A stretch of 64,000 nt of DNA from NCBI GenBank assembly GCA_902490335.1, contig CABUDL010000003.1, positions 58,929-122,928 of the forward strand, read 5' to 3'. Source of the stretch: an uncultured Clostridium sp. (GTDB lineage: Bacteria; Bacillota; Clostridia; Oscillospirales; Ruminococcaceae). The position numbers and the translations under genes were made by a program. Under the pieces are notes generated by a model. It made no database searches and was not told where the DNA came from. It saw only the letters and a list, made by a program, of their open reading frames with translations. Of this stretch, positions 7,592 through 15,474 are shown in pieces. The stretch's first letter is position 1, and every line of letters begins with the position of its first letter.

Positions 7592-9787
7592 ATGGAAGAA
7601 CTCTTGAATACCAACAACCTGCCTGCACCGCCGATTCCCGGCATCTTTGTCAACCGGGAACTGAGCTGGCTTGAATTTAACCGCAGGGTGCTCAGCGAAT
7701 CGCTCAACCCCAAAATCCCACTGATGGAACGGCTGAAATTTTTATCCATCTACTTTTCCAATCTGGACGAATTTTTCATGGTCCGGGTCGGCTCGCTGCA
7801 CGACCAGAGCATCATCGAGCCGAACAAGCTCGACGACAAAACCGGTCTGAACGCTGCCGGACAAATTGATGCCATCCTAAAAAAGGTGGCAGAAATCAAC
7901 CCCATTGCCGAGCGCGCCTGGGAATCCATCAAGCAGCAGCTGCGTGCGCAGGACATCGATCTGATGGATACCCAGCACCTGAACAAGCTGGATGAACAGA
8001 TTGTTCAGAAATATTTTGCTGAAAATATTCGTCCTCTATTATCCCCACAAATTGTCGACCGCCAACACCCCTTTCCCTTTTTAAAGAACAAAGAACAGTT
8101 TATTCTGACCGTACTGGAAGATAAAGAGAAGGATAAATCCAAAGACAAATCGGAAACCAAGGGTGACAGCCTAAAGCTGGGCATCGTATCCTTTTCTCAC
8201 CTTCCACCCTACTTCATCTTTACCCTCAACCAGCGCCGTCGTGTGCTGTTCACCGCCGATATCATCCTCTTCTGCGCGCAAAAACTGTATGGTAAGCAAA
8301 AGGTGGTGGAAAAGCACGTCATGCGTGTTACCCGCAATGCGGATATCTCGGTCGACGAGGGCTTGTATGACTTTGACATCGACTTCCGCGGCGTTATGGA
8401 GGAGATGCTCAAAAAACGCCGCCGGCTGGATGTAGTACGACTGCAATTTTCCTCGATGCCTGGCGACCGGGTGGTCAATTTTCTCTGCAAAAAGTTTAAA
8501 GTGACCCCTGCCTGCTTTTTGGTTCAGTCAATCCCGCTGGATTTCTCCTTCGGCTTTGCTCTGCCGTCGGCGCTTGACCCGCACAAGGAGGAAAAAAGCT
8601 GGTTTTATCACGAGGCAAAACCCTTTGTCCCGGTCGACTTTGCCAAGGGCGATGCAGGCGGCGCATTCAACTACCTGCAAAACCACGATATGCTGCTCAG
8701 CTTTCCTTTCCACAGCACCAAGCCATTTGTTGACCTTTTGTACGAAGCGGCGGATGACCCCAGCGTAGTTTCCATCAAGATTTCCCTGTACCGTCTTGCC
8801 AACCACAGCAAGATTGCTTCCGCTTTGGCACACGCTGCCGAAAAAGGCAAGGAGGTGCTGTGCGTGCTGGAGCTGCGGGCGCGCTTTGACGAGCAGAACA
8901 ACATCGACTACGCCACCATGCTTGAAGAGGCTGGCTGCACCGTCATCTACGGACTGAGCGATTACAAGATACACGCAAAGCTCTGCCTGATTACCCGCAA
9001 GGTACACAACCAAATCCAGTATATTACTCAGGTCGGCACCGGTAACTACAACGAAAAAACCTCCGAACTGTACACCGACCTTTCCTTTATCTCCACCGAC
9101 CCGAAGATGGGCGAGGATGCCACCCGTGTCTTTCAGGCACTGTGTGTCGGCGAGGTGGTGGAATCCACCGAGCGGCTGTGGGTTGCCCCCAACTGCTTTG
9201 AATCCAACGTCCTTCGCTATATCCAGGAGCAGATTGACCTTGCCCGCAGCGGTGGAGAAGGCTATGTCTTCATCAAGGTCAACTCCCTCAACGACATGGA
9301 AATCATGGAAAAGCTGATTGAGGCTTCTCAGGCGGGCGTCAAGGTGGAAATGGTCATCCGCGGCATCTGCTGTCTGTGTCCCGGCGTCCCCGGATACACC
9401 GACAACATCCGCATCAAAAGCATCGTCGGACGGTATCTGGAGCATTCGCGCATCTTTATCTTCGGCACCGGTGAACAGCAGCGGATCTTCATGGGCTCCG
9501 GTGACCTGCTCAACCGCAACACCCGCCGCAGGGTGGAGGTCTTTGCCGAGGTGCGTGACGGAGACCCCCGCCGCGAAATCCTGCACCTGGTGGATGCCAT
9601 CCGCATGGACAATCAGAACGCATGGGAAATGCTCAGCGACGGCAGCTATGTCAAGGACAACAGCGACCACGCCGAGCCGCTGGATTCCCACACCTATTTG
9701 CACCACTACTTTGAAAAGCCGTTTGAACTCCCCCCTGCCAAGCTTTCCTTAAAAGAGCGGCTGTTCGGACGATTTCACAAGAACTAA
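7592..9787 (+). CDS. ppk1: Polyphosphate kinase 1
   Basis: A 731-residue PPK1, which reversibly polymerises the terminal phosphate of ATP into inorganic polyphosphate. The N-terminal domain starts with FVNRELSWLEFNRRVL and YFSNLDEFFMVRV. The PLD-like catalytic halves contain SLYRLANHSKIASAL, the HAKLCLITRK motif with the autophosphorylated histidine, and a second conserved set with FGTGEQQRIFMGSGDLLNRN. Length is normal for the family (about 690-740). The start ATG 7592 is preceded by CGGAGAA. No ppx exopolyphosphatase is adjacent, unlike in many proteobacteria. It lies between the M20 peptidase and a double-GNAT gene on the same strand, probably cotranscribed. Confidence 0.97.
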   Translation: MEELLNTNNLPAPPIPGIFVNRELSWLEFNRRVLSESLNPKIPLMERLKFLSIYFSNLDEFFMVRVGSLHDQSIIEPNKLDDKTGLNAAGQIDAILKKVAEINPIAERAWESIKQQLRAQDIDLMDTQHLNKLDEQIVQKYFAENIRPLLSPQIVDRQHPFPFLKNKEQFILTVLEDKEKDKSKDKSETKGDSLKLGIVSFSHLPPYFIFTLNQRRRVLFTADIILFCAQKLYGKQKVVEKHVMRVTRNADISVDEGLYDFDIDFRGVMEEMLKKRRRLDVVRLQFSSMPGDRVVNFLCKKFKVTPACFLVQSIPLDFSFGFALPSALDPHKEEKSWFYHEAKPFVPVDFAKGDAGGAFNYLQNHDMLLSFPFHSTKPFVDLLYEAADDPSVVSIKISLYRLANHSKIASALAHAAEKGKEVLCVLELRARFDEQNNIDYATMLEEAGCTVIYGLSDYKIHAKLCLITRKVHNQIQYITQVGTGNYNEKTSELYTDLSFISTDPKMGEDATRVFQALCVGEVVESTERLWVAPNCFESNVLRYIQEQIDLARSGGEGYVFIKVNSLNDMEIMEKLIEASQAGVKVEMVIRGICCLCPGVPGYTDNIRIKSIVGRYLEHSRIFIFGTGEQQRIFMGSGDLLNRNTRRRVEVFAEVRDGDPRREILHLVDAIRMDNQNAWEMLSDGSYVKDNSDHAEPLDSHTYLHHYFEKPFELPPAKLSLKERLFGRFHKN

Positions 9788-9805
9788 ACAAAGGAACGCT
9801 TGATT

Positions 9806-10852
9806 ATGGATATTATCTATCAGCATCTAAGCCAGCAACAGATTGGTCCTGCGCTGTTTACAGGATTCGACCGCTGGCAGAATGTAACCCGCTGCTGGAG
9901 AAAAGAAAACAGCAGCTGGGTGCTTCGGGACATCGCCTTCATCGACGATTGGAGCGAAGAAGAGTACACCTATTTGTACGACTGTTTAAAAAACACCCTC
10001 AACACCGGCGGAGATGTCATCGCAGCTTTGGAGGGGAATCGCCTGCTCGGCTTTGCCTCGGTGGAAAACCAGCCGTTTGGTCCGCAGGATGAGTACCTGC
10101 AGCTGTCCAGCCTGCACGTTTCCAACGGATTGCGCGGTCGCGGCATCGGCTCCCACCTGTTTGCCATGAGCTGTCTTTCGGCAGCGCAGCGAGGAGCGAA
10201 GAAGCTCTACCTCTCCGGTCATTCCGCTGAGGAAACACAGGCGTTCTATCGCGCGATGGGCTGTGTGGAGGCTGCGTGGTACCACCCGCAGCTGGTAGCT
10301 GCCGAGCCTTGCGACTGCCAGCTGGAAAGGCAGCTGTGCAATGCTTTCCCCTTCCCCGGCGAAGATTTTGTGACCGACCGCACCGACGAATCTTTGTCCA
10401 CGCAAATCTTTTTGCGGGAGGTCAGCTGCACCGAACCGGTCCTTTCCCAACTCATCGGGCTGTCGCAGGAATGGGAGAAGGAAGACTCCACCCGCGGCTA
10501 CCACAAAAATGAGCCGGACGACATCGAAGGCAACCGCATCTTTGCCGCCTTTCGCGGGGATCGGATCATTGGCTACCTCTTTGGCAAAATGCAGGAAACC
10601 GAAAAAAACAGCTCCATCATGCCCGCAGGGACCCGCTGCTTTGAAGTCGAGGAGATTTACGTTCAGCCTGCCCTGCGCAGCAGCGGAATCGGCTCCCGAT
10701 TGTTCCAGCTTGCACAGCTGGCAGTGACCGGAGAAGCACAGATGCTCACCTTGAGCACCTCCACCAAAAACTACCAAGCCATCCTGCACTTTTACATCGA
10801 GCAGATGGGGATGCAGTTTTGGAGCGCACGTCTTTTTAAACCGTTACAATAG
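9806..10852 (+). CDS. Tandem GNAT-domain acetyltransferase
   Basis: A 348-residue protein with two GNAT folds in series. The first (about 1-165) carries LQLSSLHVSNGLRGRGIGSH with the RGRGIG CoA loop; the second (about 185-345) carries FEVEEIYVQPALRSSGIGSR, in which the loop is RSSGIGS. Such double-GNAT proteins often have one active and one structural half; which is active here is unknown. The acceptor cannot be named. I chose ATG 9806, 9-10 nt after AAGGAA, over the in-frame TTG at 9800, which is too close. It follows ppk1 by 18 bp and ends in a clear terminator. Confidence 0.82.
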   Translation: MDIIYQHLSQQQIGPALFTGFDRWQNVTRCWRKENSSWVLRDIAFIDDWSEEEYTYLYDCLKNTLNTGGDVIAALEGNRLLGFASVENQPFGPQDEYLQLSSLHVSNGLRGRGIGSHLFAMSCLSAAQRGAKKLYLSGHSAEETQAFYRAMGCVEAAWYHPQLVAAEPCDCQLERQLCNAFPFPGEDFVTDRTDESLSTQIFLREVSCTEPVLSQLIGLSQEWEKEDSTRGYHKNEPDDIEGNRIFAAFRGDRIIGYLFGKMQETEKNSSIMPAGTRCFEVEEIYVQPALRSSGIGSRLFQLAQLAVTGEAQMLTLSTSTKNYQAILHFYIEQMGMQFWSARLFKPLQ

Positions 10853-10870
10853 ACACAGGCAAATAAAAAA

Positions 10871-10896
10871 GGAACCGAAAATCGGTTCCTTTTTTA
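10871..10896. terminator. Terminator between the double-GNAT gene and ytfJ
   Basis: A stem GGAACCGA/TCGGTTCC (10871-10878, 10882-10889) is flanked by A6 and T8, giving a bidirectional terminator between convergent transcription units. Confidence 0.9.
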
Positions 10897-10907
10897 TTTG
10901 TTTTTCT

Positions 10908-11339
10908 TTACTGCTGCGGCGGGCACTCCGGTACAGATGTCTGCTGTTCCTCCGGCGGCTGTGCTGCCGGCTGCGGTTCCTTTGGCTTATTGACCATTGC
11001 AGAGATGCGGTCGATTGCCTCCGGCACCATATTCACGATTGCATCGGCAGTCGTGCGGCTCTGGTTGACGTTGAGGATGCGCACATCCCCTTCCCGCTCA
11101 ATCAAAAAGCAGAGCGGCTGGATGGTGACACCTGCGCCTGCGCCTCCGCCGAAGTCATCCTTGGTGGATTTTGCAATGTCGCTTCCTCCCGAACCAAATC
11201 CAAAGGTCACCTTGGAGATTGGGATGATGGTGGTTCCACTGGCTGTGACGATAGGTTTGCCGATGATGCAATCGACATCCACCAAATCGCGCAGTCCTTT
11301 CATCGATTCTCCCATGAGGTTATGAATGTGCTGACTCAT
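10908..11339 (-). CDS. ytfJ: Sporulation protein YtfJ (GerW family)
   Basis: A 143-residue YtfJ/GerW-type protein. The family signature is readable: MGESMKGLRDLVDVD at the N-terminus, GKPIVTASGTTIIPISKVTFGFGSGG in the middle (part quoted), and a glycine-rich GGGAGAGVTIQPLCFL core. A proline/glutamine-rich tail follows (about 115-143). In Bacillus the protein is made in the forespore and is needed for germination. ATG 11339 is preceded by AAGGAAGGA. It is the last gene of an operon after scpB and the DUF2953 gene, a neighbourhood typical of Clostridia. The function in this organism is inferred from family and context. Confidence 0.9.
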   Translation of the reverse strand: MSQHIHNLMGESMKGLRDLVDVDCIIGKPIVTASGTTIIPISKVTFGFGSGGSDIAKSTKDDFGGGAGAGVTIQPLCFLIEREGDVRILNVNQSRTTADAIVNMVPEAIDRISAMVNKPKEPQPAAQPPEEQQTSVPECPPQQ

Positions 11340-11382
11340 ATGATCCTTCCTTTCGGTTGTGTTGACTGTATGGTTATGCTCC

Positions 11383-12198
11383 CTATGTTTGGGAGGCTGA
11401 TTTTCCACTGTCGGCTGTGCAGGAGGTGGAATCCTTCTGCTGCGGCTTGTCTGTCTCCTTTTTGGAGAGCAGCTGTTTTAAAAAACAGGCTGCAAAGCGG
11501 ATTGCCGCTGCCACCGCCACGATTGGGTGAACGGTCAGCGAACAGCGCAGCTGCCACCGCTCCTGTCCACTCCCCCAAAAATCCGGCTCGATGCGGATGT
11601 CGGTCTTTTTTACTCTGCCGATATTTTGCACCATTCCCAGCAAGGTATAAAGGATGGTCGAAAATTTCTGCGCCTCCAATGCCGATTGTGCCGTATCCTC
11701 GCGACTGACAACCCCATACAGCTTCAAATGATGCAGACAGACATCCCCCAGCACCATCCGAATCGGCTTTTTGGCGCACTGCCACAGCTGCGGCAGCATG
11801 GCAAGAATTTCGCTTGCCTTTGGTTTCTGCTCGCTTTGCTGCGACGGTTCCTCCTGCTTTTTTTTCGGCTGCTTTGGTTGCTTTTTTTGCGCAGGTTTCT
11901 TCTTTTGCTTTTGTGCAAAGGGAAACAGGTGGATGGTAAACAGCAGGACCTTGAGTTCGACCTTCAGCTGATTTTCTGTCACCGGAGGCGCTTTTGCCTG
12001 CTCGACCATTTGGCGCAGCAGCTGCCGGTCTGACTGAGGCAAATCAAGCGCCTCGATCTCCTTGTTCACCTCATCGGTCAACAGGGAAGGCGCCGGCTGC
12101 GGCGGTTTGGGCAGCCAGGACAGGCGCAGGGTCAACGGCAGGCACAGCAGCAGAACAATGGCTGCCAGCACGCCCAGCAGTATCCACAGCACCGTCAT
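11383..12198 (-). CDS. DUF2953-type membrane-anchored protein
   Basis: About 271 residues. A single N-terminal membrane segment (residues 2-24, rich in L, V and I) is followed by a charged lysine/glutamine-rich linker (about 95-130, KKPAQKKQPKQPKKKQEE), then a C-terminal domain with the KTDIRIEPDFWG element characteristic of DUF2953. Its position between scpB and ytfJ is the usual place for this family in spore-forming Clostridia, suggesting a sporulation-linked but undefined role. The start is ATG 12198; a GTG directly before it at 12201 is nearly as well placed after GGGAGG. The low-complexity linker probably varies in length between relatives. Confidence 0.7.
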   Translation of the reverse strand: MTVLWILLGVLAAIVLLLCLPLTLRLSWLPKPPQPAPSLLTDEVNKEIEALDLPQSDRQLLRQMVEQAKAPPVTENQLKVELKVLLFTIHLFPFAQKQKKKPAQKKQPKQPKKKQEEPSQQSEQKPKASEILAMLPQLWQCAKKPIRMVLGDVCLHHLKLYGVVSREDTAQSALEAQKFSTILYTLLGMVQNIGRVKKTDIRIEPDFWGSGQERWQLRCSLTVHPIVAVAAAIRFAACFLKQLLSKKETDKPQQKDSTSCTADSGKSASQT

Positions 12199-12225
12199 CA
12201 CTGCAACCTCCCCTTCTCCTTTGTT

Positions 12226-12765
12226 TTACGCTTGCTCGCCCTCTTGGGCGTTCTGTGTGCTCTGCGGCAGCTTGGGTAATGTTTCGATACTCTTCATCCC
12301 AAAGCAGCGCAGAAAATGTTCGGTGGTCCCGTAGGAAATCGGTCTGCCGGGTATCTCCAGCCTGCCCATCTCCTGCACCAGCTCCTTTGCCACCAATGCG
12401 TTGACCACCGAGCTGCTGTCCACTCCACGAATCTGTTCAATGAAGGACTTGGTCACCGGCTGGTTGTAGGCGATGATTGCCAGCACCTCCAGCGCCGCCT
12501 GGCTCAACGGGGTGTTGTTCTTGACCTCCAGAGCCTGTCGGATGACCTGCGCATATTCTGCCCGTGTTGCCATTTGGTAGCATTGGTCCAGCTCCAGCAG
12601 GATAAACGGGGTATCCTCATACCATTCGTTGATGCGCTCCACCAGCTGCTCCAGCGTCTGGCGGTCGATTTCCAGCAGCTTTGCCAGCCGCTCCTTTTCA
12701 TACGGCTCTCCTGCGGCAAACAGGATTGCCTGGATATTCTGTTCTATCTTTGTCAGCTTGGTCAA
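12226..12765 (-). CDS. scpB: Segregation and condensation protein B
   Basis: A 179-residue ScpB, the winged-helix kleisin partner that binds ScpA and SMC in the bacterial condensin acting on the nucleoid. It reads as two winged-helix domains with the conserved QAALEVLAIIAYNQPVTK and IRGVDSSSVVNAL motifs and the YGTTEHFLRCFG ending. The start is a TTG at 12765, with AGGAGG 8 nt upstream; there is no ATG that keeps the conserved N-terminus. It follows scpA by 31 bp, and the DUF2953 gene follows it, all on the minus strand. Confidence 0.95.
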   Translation of the reverse strand: MTKLTKIEQNIQAILFAAGEPYEKERLAKLLEIDRQTLEQLVERINEWYEDTPFILLELDQCYQMATRAEYAQVIRQALEVKNNTPLSQAALEVLAIIAYNQPVTKSFIEQIRGVDSSSVVNALVAKELVQEMGRLEIPGRPISYGTTEHFLRCFGMKSIETLPKLPQSTQNAQEGEQA

Positions 12766-12796
12766 AAGCCTTTTCCTCCTTCGGCGGACCCTGCCT

Positions 12797-13498
12797 TTAC
12801 AACAGGCGGATTGTTTTTCCGTCCGATTCCAGCAGGACGCGCTTATTCTTCATCAGCTCCAGCACCGCCAAAAAGGTCGCAACCACCTCCGAGCGGTCGC
12901 TGCTGCTTTCAAACAGCGATAAAAAAGAGGTGCGTTTTTTTCTGTACAGCAGCTTCATCACCACCACGATGCGCGAGTTGACCGAAACCACCCTGCGCGC
13001 CATCATCGGTTCAAAGCTCCTGTTTTCCTGCTGCGGCAGTTTTCTTCTGCCCACTGCGGAAAGGTAAGCATCCAGCAGCAGGCGGCTGTTGTGGTGCAGC
13101 GGGTAGGCAGCATCGGGAACGGCTGCGTCCTTTTGCATCGGGCGCACAAACAGTTCGTCCCCGACAAAGCGGTTTTTCAGCAGTTGTGCCACCTGACGGC
13201 AGAGGGTGTATTCGATCAGCTGTCCGGTCAACTCCTTCTTGAGCTGTTCCTCCAGCTCCTCGTGCTTGGGCAGCAGCGAAACCGATTTGATGTACACCAA
13301 CCGGGACGCCATCTCCAAAAATTCGCTGGCGATCTCCAGCTGCTGGCTCTGCATCTGCTCGACATAATCCAGATACTGCTCGAGCAGCTTTGCAATCTCG
13401 ATGTCATAGATATTCAGCTTGTGCTTGGAGATCAGCTGCAGGATCAGGTCCAAAGGACCCTCCACCTGCGCGACCTTAAAGGAAAGCTGCTCTGTCAA
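12797..13498 (-). CDS. scpA: Segregation and condensation protein A
   Basis: A 233-residue ScpA, the kleisin that bridges SMC heads. The N-terminal FEGPLDLILQLI-type motif reads here as VEGPLDLILQLISKHKLNIYDI, and the middle has EMASRLVYIKSVSLLP, both diagnostic. The C-terminal winged helix (about 165-233) ends the protein. The start is TTG 13498, 9 nt after AAGGAGG. It lies 13 bp after the M50 protease gene, so translation of the two is probably linked in one mRNA with scpB. Confidence 0.95.
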   Translation of the reverse strand: MTEQLSFKVAQVEGPLDLILQLISKHKLNIYDIEIAKLLEQYLDYVEQMQSQQLEIASEFLEMASRLVYIKSVSLLPKHEELEEQLKKELTGQLIEYTLCRQVAQLLKNRFVGDELFVRPMQKDAAVPDAAYPLHHNSRLLLDAYLSAVGRRKLPQQENRSFEPMMARRVVSVNSRIVVVMKLLYRKKRTSFLSLFESSSDRSEVVATFLAVLELMKNKRVLLESDGKTIRLL

Positions 13499-13511
13499 AG
13501 GTCCTTCCTCC

Positions 13512-14159
13512 TTATATTCCCATGAACAGCGCGGTAAACTTCCACAGGAAGCCGTAGATTCCGTTGACTACAAACGAGATCGGTCCGTCCAGGATATTGG
13601 TAAACAGAATGAGCATCATAAATACCATGTAGATAATCTGTTCATGCTCGTCGATCCAGCGCAGCGCCTTGTCCGGCAGGAAAAACGCCAAAATGCGCGA
13701 ACCGTCCAGCGGATGAATCGGAATGAGGTTAAATACCGCCAGATTCAGATTGGTCACACACATCACCATAAAAACCATCGCCAAAAAGGAGGCGATAAAG
13801 GTCGGCAACGGCAGCAGCAGCACCGCCTTGTACAAAATCATGGTCAGCAGCGCCATCAAGATATTGGACACCGGTCCTGCCAGTGCGGTCAGCGCGATAC
13901 CGGCACGGCGGTTGATCTTGGTAAAATAATAGGGATTGACCGGGACCGGTTTTGCCCAGCCGACTCCGGCAAACAGCAGCAGGATGCTGCCGAACAAATC
14001 TAAATGGTGGAAGGGATTGAGCGTCAGCCTGCCGGCTTGTCTGGCAGTGTGATCTCCCAGCTTGTCTGCCACCCAGCCGTGCGCACACTCGTGGATGGGC
14101 ATGGTGGTAAACAGTACCAGCGCACGGATGATGATGGTCGTTGGACTCAAATTGAACAA
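13512..14159 (-). CDS. Site-2-protease-family membrane metalloprotease (M50)
   Basis: A 215-residue polytopic membrane protein of the M50B/rhomboid-free S2P group (YwhC-like). The zinc motif HECAH is at residues 23-27, directly in the first membrane helix region, and the third ligand lies in NLIPIHPLDGSR, the standard NPxPxxPLDG-like element. About five to six hydrophobic segments are visible. Substrate unknown; this family is a constant neighbour of scpA in Firmicutes. The start is TTG 14159, 8 nt after AAGGAG, the first of three successive TTG starts in this operon. Confidence 0.88.
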   Translation of the reverse strand: MFNLSPTTIIIRALVLFTTMPIHECAHGWVADKLGDHTARQAGRLTLNPFHHLDLFGSILLLFAGVGWAKPVPVNPYYFTKINRRAGIALTALAGPVSNILMALLTMILYKAVLLLPLPTFIASFLAMVFMVMCVTNLNLAVFNLIPIHPLDGSRILAFFLPDKALRWIDEHEQIIYMVFMMLILFTNILDGPISFVVNGIYGFLWKFTALFMGI

Positions 14160-14323
14160 ATAATCGACTCCTTTTTCTCTCAGCTTCTGTGGGCAAAAGA
14201 AGGTTTCTTGTTCATTTTGCCCTTTTTCCTTCCATTATACCTTCTAAAATAGTAAAAAACAAGGTAGAAGGATGGGTAAAAACTGTTAATTTTCCTCTTT
14301 TTAAAATATTATTGCAAAAGGGC

Positions 14324-14352
14324 TTGAATTTTCCGAAGAAATCTGGTAAAAT
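14324..14352 (+). promoter_or_regulatory. Promoter of rpmB
   Basis: TTGAAT (14324-14329), a 17-bp spacer and TAAAAT (14347-14352) lie about 40 nt before the rpmB start. Confidence 0.75.
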
Positions 14353-14394
14353 ACGAATGTTGACTTGTTAAAAGTTAGAAGGAGGTGCAGACTA

Positions 14395-14583
14395 ATGGCT
14401 AAATGCGATATCTGCGGAAAAGGCGTTACTTTCGGTATTAAGGTTTCTCATTCTCACAGAAGATCCAACAGAGCTTGGAAACCAAATGTAAGACGTGTGA
14501 AGGCAATTGTTAATGGTACTCCGTGCCACATCCACGCCTGCACCCGTTGCCTGCGTTCTGGTAAAGTAACCCGCGCTATCTAG
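14395..14583 (+). CDS. rpmB: 50S ribosomal protein L28, zinc-ribbon form
   Basis: A 62-residue L28. The cysteine pairs CDIC (residues 4-7) and CTRC (near 52-55) indicate the zinc-binding C+ paralogue; the middle SHSHRRSNRAWKPNVRRVK is the rRNA-binding block. The start ATG 14395 follows GAAGGAGGTG. Promoter and terminator flank it closely, so it is monocistronic, as is usual for rpmB in Firmicutes. Normal length. Confidence 0.97.
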   Translation: MAKCDICGKGVTFGIKVSHSHRRSNRAWKPNVRRVKAIVNGTPCHIHACTRCLRSGKVTRAI

Positions 14584-14602
14584 TTTACACAAACAAACAA
14601 GC

Positions 14603-14630
14603 AAGCCGTTGCAAAAGCAGCGGCTTTTTG
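14603..14630 (+). terminator. rpmB terminator
   Basis: A 10-bp stem AAGCCGTTGC/GCAGCGGCTT with an A4 loop is followed by T5G and further T-rich sequence, 19 bp after the rpmB stop. Confidence 0.9.
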
Positions 14631-14666
14631 TTTTGCCTTTTTTCAGCAGAAGCACAGGGAAAAGCG

Positions 14667-14695
14667 TTGACTTTTCTTTAATCGGATAATACTAT
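14667..14695 (+). promoter_or_regulatory. Promoter of the YbjQ-type gene
   Basis: TTGACT (14667-14672), 17-bp spacer, TACTAT (14690-14695), about 45 nt before ATG 14740. Confidence 0.75.
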
Positions 14696-14739
14696 CTTTG
14701 TAACAGTATTCCATCCATATGATACAAGGAGGTCGTTTT

Positions 14740-15057
14740 ATGATCATCGTCAACACCGATTTCATCTCCGGCAAAACCTTACAGACCCTTTCGCTGGTCC
14801 GCGGCAGCACCGTCCACTCTAAAAATATTGGCAGGGACATCCTTTCAAGCTTCAAGACACTGGTGGGCGGAGAGATTGTCGATTATACCAATATGATGAA
14901 CGAAGCGCGCGCCATTGCCACCCAGCGGATGGTTGAGGAGGCAGAACAGCTCGGAGCCGATGCCATCATCAACGTCCGCTATGCTTCCTCCGCCATCATG
15001 GCAGGTGCAGCGGAGATTATTGCCTACGGCACTGCTGTGAAGTTTGTCGAAGAATAA
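14740..15057 (+). CDS. YbjQ/DUF74 family protein
   Basis: A 105-residue protein of the YbjQ_1 (DUF74) family, a small pentamer-forming fold sometimes labelled heavy-metal-binding. Recognisable features are LSLVRGSTVHSKNIGRDI near residue 25, an EIVDYTNMMNEAR helix, and GADAIINVRYASS. The biochemical role is unknown. The start is ATG 14740, preceded by AAGGAGG with 7-nt spacing; an in-frame ATG 21 nt earlier overlaps that site and is rejected. It has its own promoter. A weak AT-rich inverted repeat (15132-15148) might serve as terminator. Confidence 0.85.
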   Translation: MIIVNTDFISGKTLQTLSLVRGSTVHSKNIGRDILSSFKTLVGGEIVDYTNMMNEARAIATQRMVEEAEQLGADAIINVRYASSAIMAGAAEIIAYGTAVKFVEE

Positions 15058-15207
15058 TATTCATTTTTCTTCTTCCCGCTTTTTTATTTTTGTCTTTCTG
15101 AATTATGCAGGAATCGCTTTATCAATCCTGTAAAATCAGTTTGATTTTTCCAATTTTTCCCAAAAATAAAGAGAAAAATGAAAGTTTACACAAAACGATA
15201 AGTTAAA
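15058..15207. other. AT-rich intergenic stretch upstream of the small RNA
   Basis: T- and A-tract-rich sequence with no reading frame, no clear RNA fold except a weak AAAATCA/TGATTTT repeat (15132-15148). Poly-T/A tracts just upstream of P1 could act as an UP element. Confidence 0.4.
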
Positions 15208-15236
15208 TTGACTGGATAAATCCTTTTCTTTTATAC
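15208..15236 (+). promoter_or_regulatory. Upstream promoter (P1) of the small RNA unit
   Basis: TTGACT (15208-15213), 17-bp spacer, TTATAC (15231-15236). No open reading frame with a ribosome site follows. A transcript starting near 15243 and stopping at 15420 would be about 178 nt. Confidence 0.65.
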
Positions 15237-15262
15237 ATTTGTCCAATTTTTTATTCAAGCCA

Positions 15263-15291
15263 TTGACCTTTCCATTTGTTTCCAGTATACT
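15263..15291 (+). promoter_or_regulatory. Downstream promoter (P2) of the small RNA unit
   Basis: TTGACC (15263-15268), 17-bp spacer and TATACT (15286-15291), near consensus. The expected start near 15298 coincides with the first base of the 5' stem of the predicted RNA, which supports this as the main promoter. Confidence 0.75.
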
Positions 15292-15297
15292 AAAGAC

Positions 15298-15420
15298 AAT
15301 AACAGAATACGAAATCGTTCAACCAATCCCCCTTTCTGTTATTCTAAACAAGATAACCAACTATTACCTGTTTCCCACTAAAGAAGAGCGGCTTTTCAAT
15401 AAAGTCGCTCTTCTTTTTTA
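15298..15420 (+). ncRNA. Candidate small regulatory RNA with C-rich loop
   Basis: A predicted transcript of about 123 nt without a plausible reading frame, driven by two near-consensus promoters and closed by a strong terminator. Its 5' end folds into a stem AATAACAGAA/TTCTGTTATT (15298-15307 with 15334-15343, perfect 10 bp) with a 26-nt loop containing TCCCCC (15327-15332). A second TTTCCCA lies single-stranded at 15371-15377. The terminator is AAAGAAGAGCG with CGCTCTTCTTT (15380-15390, 15405-15415), extended by an inner GCTTT/AAAGT pairing, then T-run. C-rich unpaired loops are known in Gram-positive sRNAs such as the RsaE type, where they pair with Shine-Dalgarno sequences; function here is inference. 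I do not recognise it as a named RNA family (not 6S, SRP, tmRNA or RNase P RNA). Confidence 0.6.
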
Positions 15421-15426
15421 ACAGAT

Positions 15427-15465
15427 AAAAAAGGATACCGGACAAACTGCCCGGTATCCTTTTTT
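15427..15465 (-). terminator. ftsH operon terminator
   Basis: A perfect 15-bp stem AAAAAAGGATACCGG/CCGGTATCCTTTTTT (15427-15441, 15451-15465) directly follows the ftsH stop; T6 flanks it on both strands, so it also blocks read-through from the plus-strand RNA. Confidence 0.92.
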
Positions 15466-15474
15466 CCGTTTATT

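Noticed and set aside
15237..15420. 6S RNA at this locus
   Set aside because: The longer transcript has about the right length, but it does not fold into a rod with a central bubble; the 5' stem-loop and C-rich loop fit an antisense-type sRNA better.
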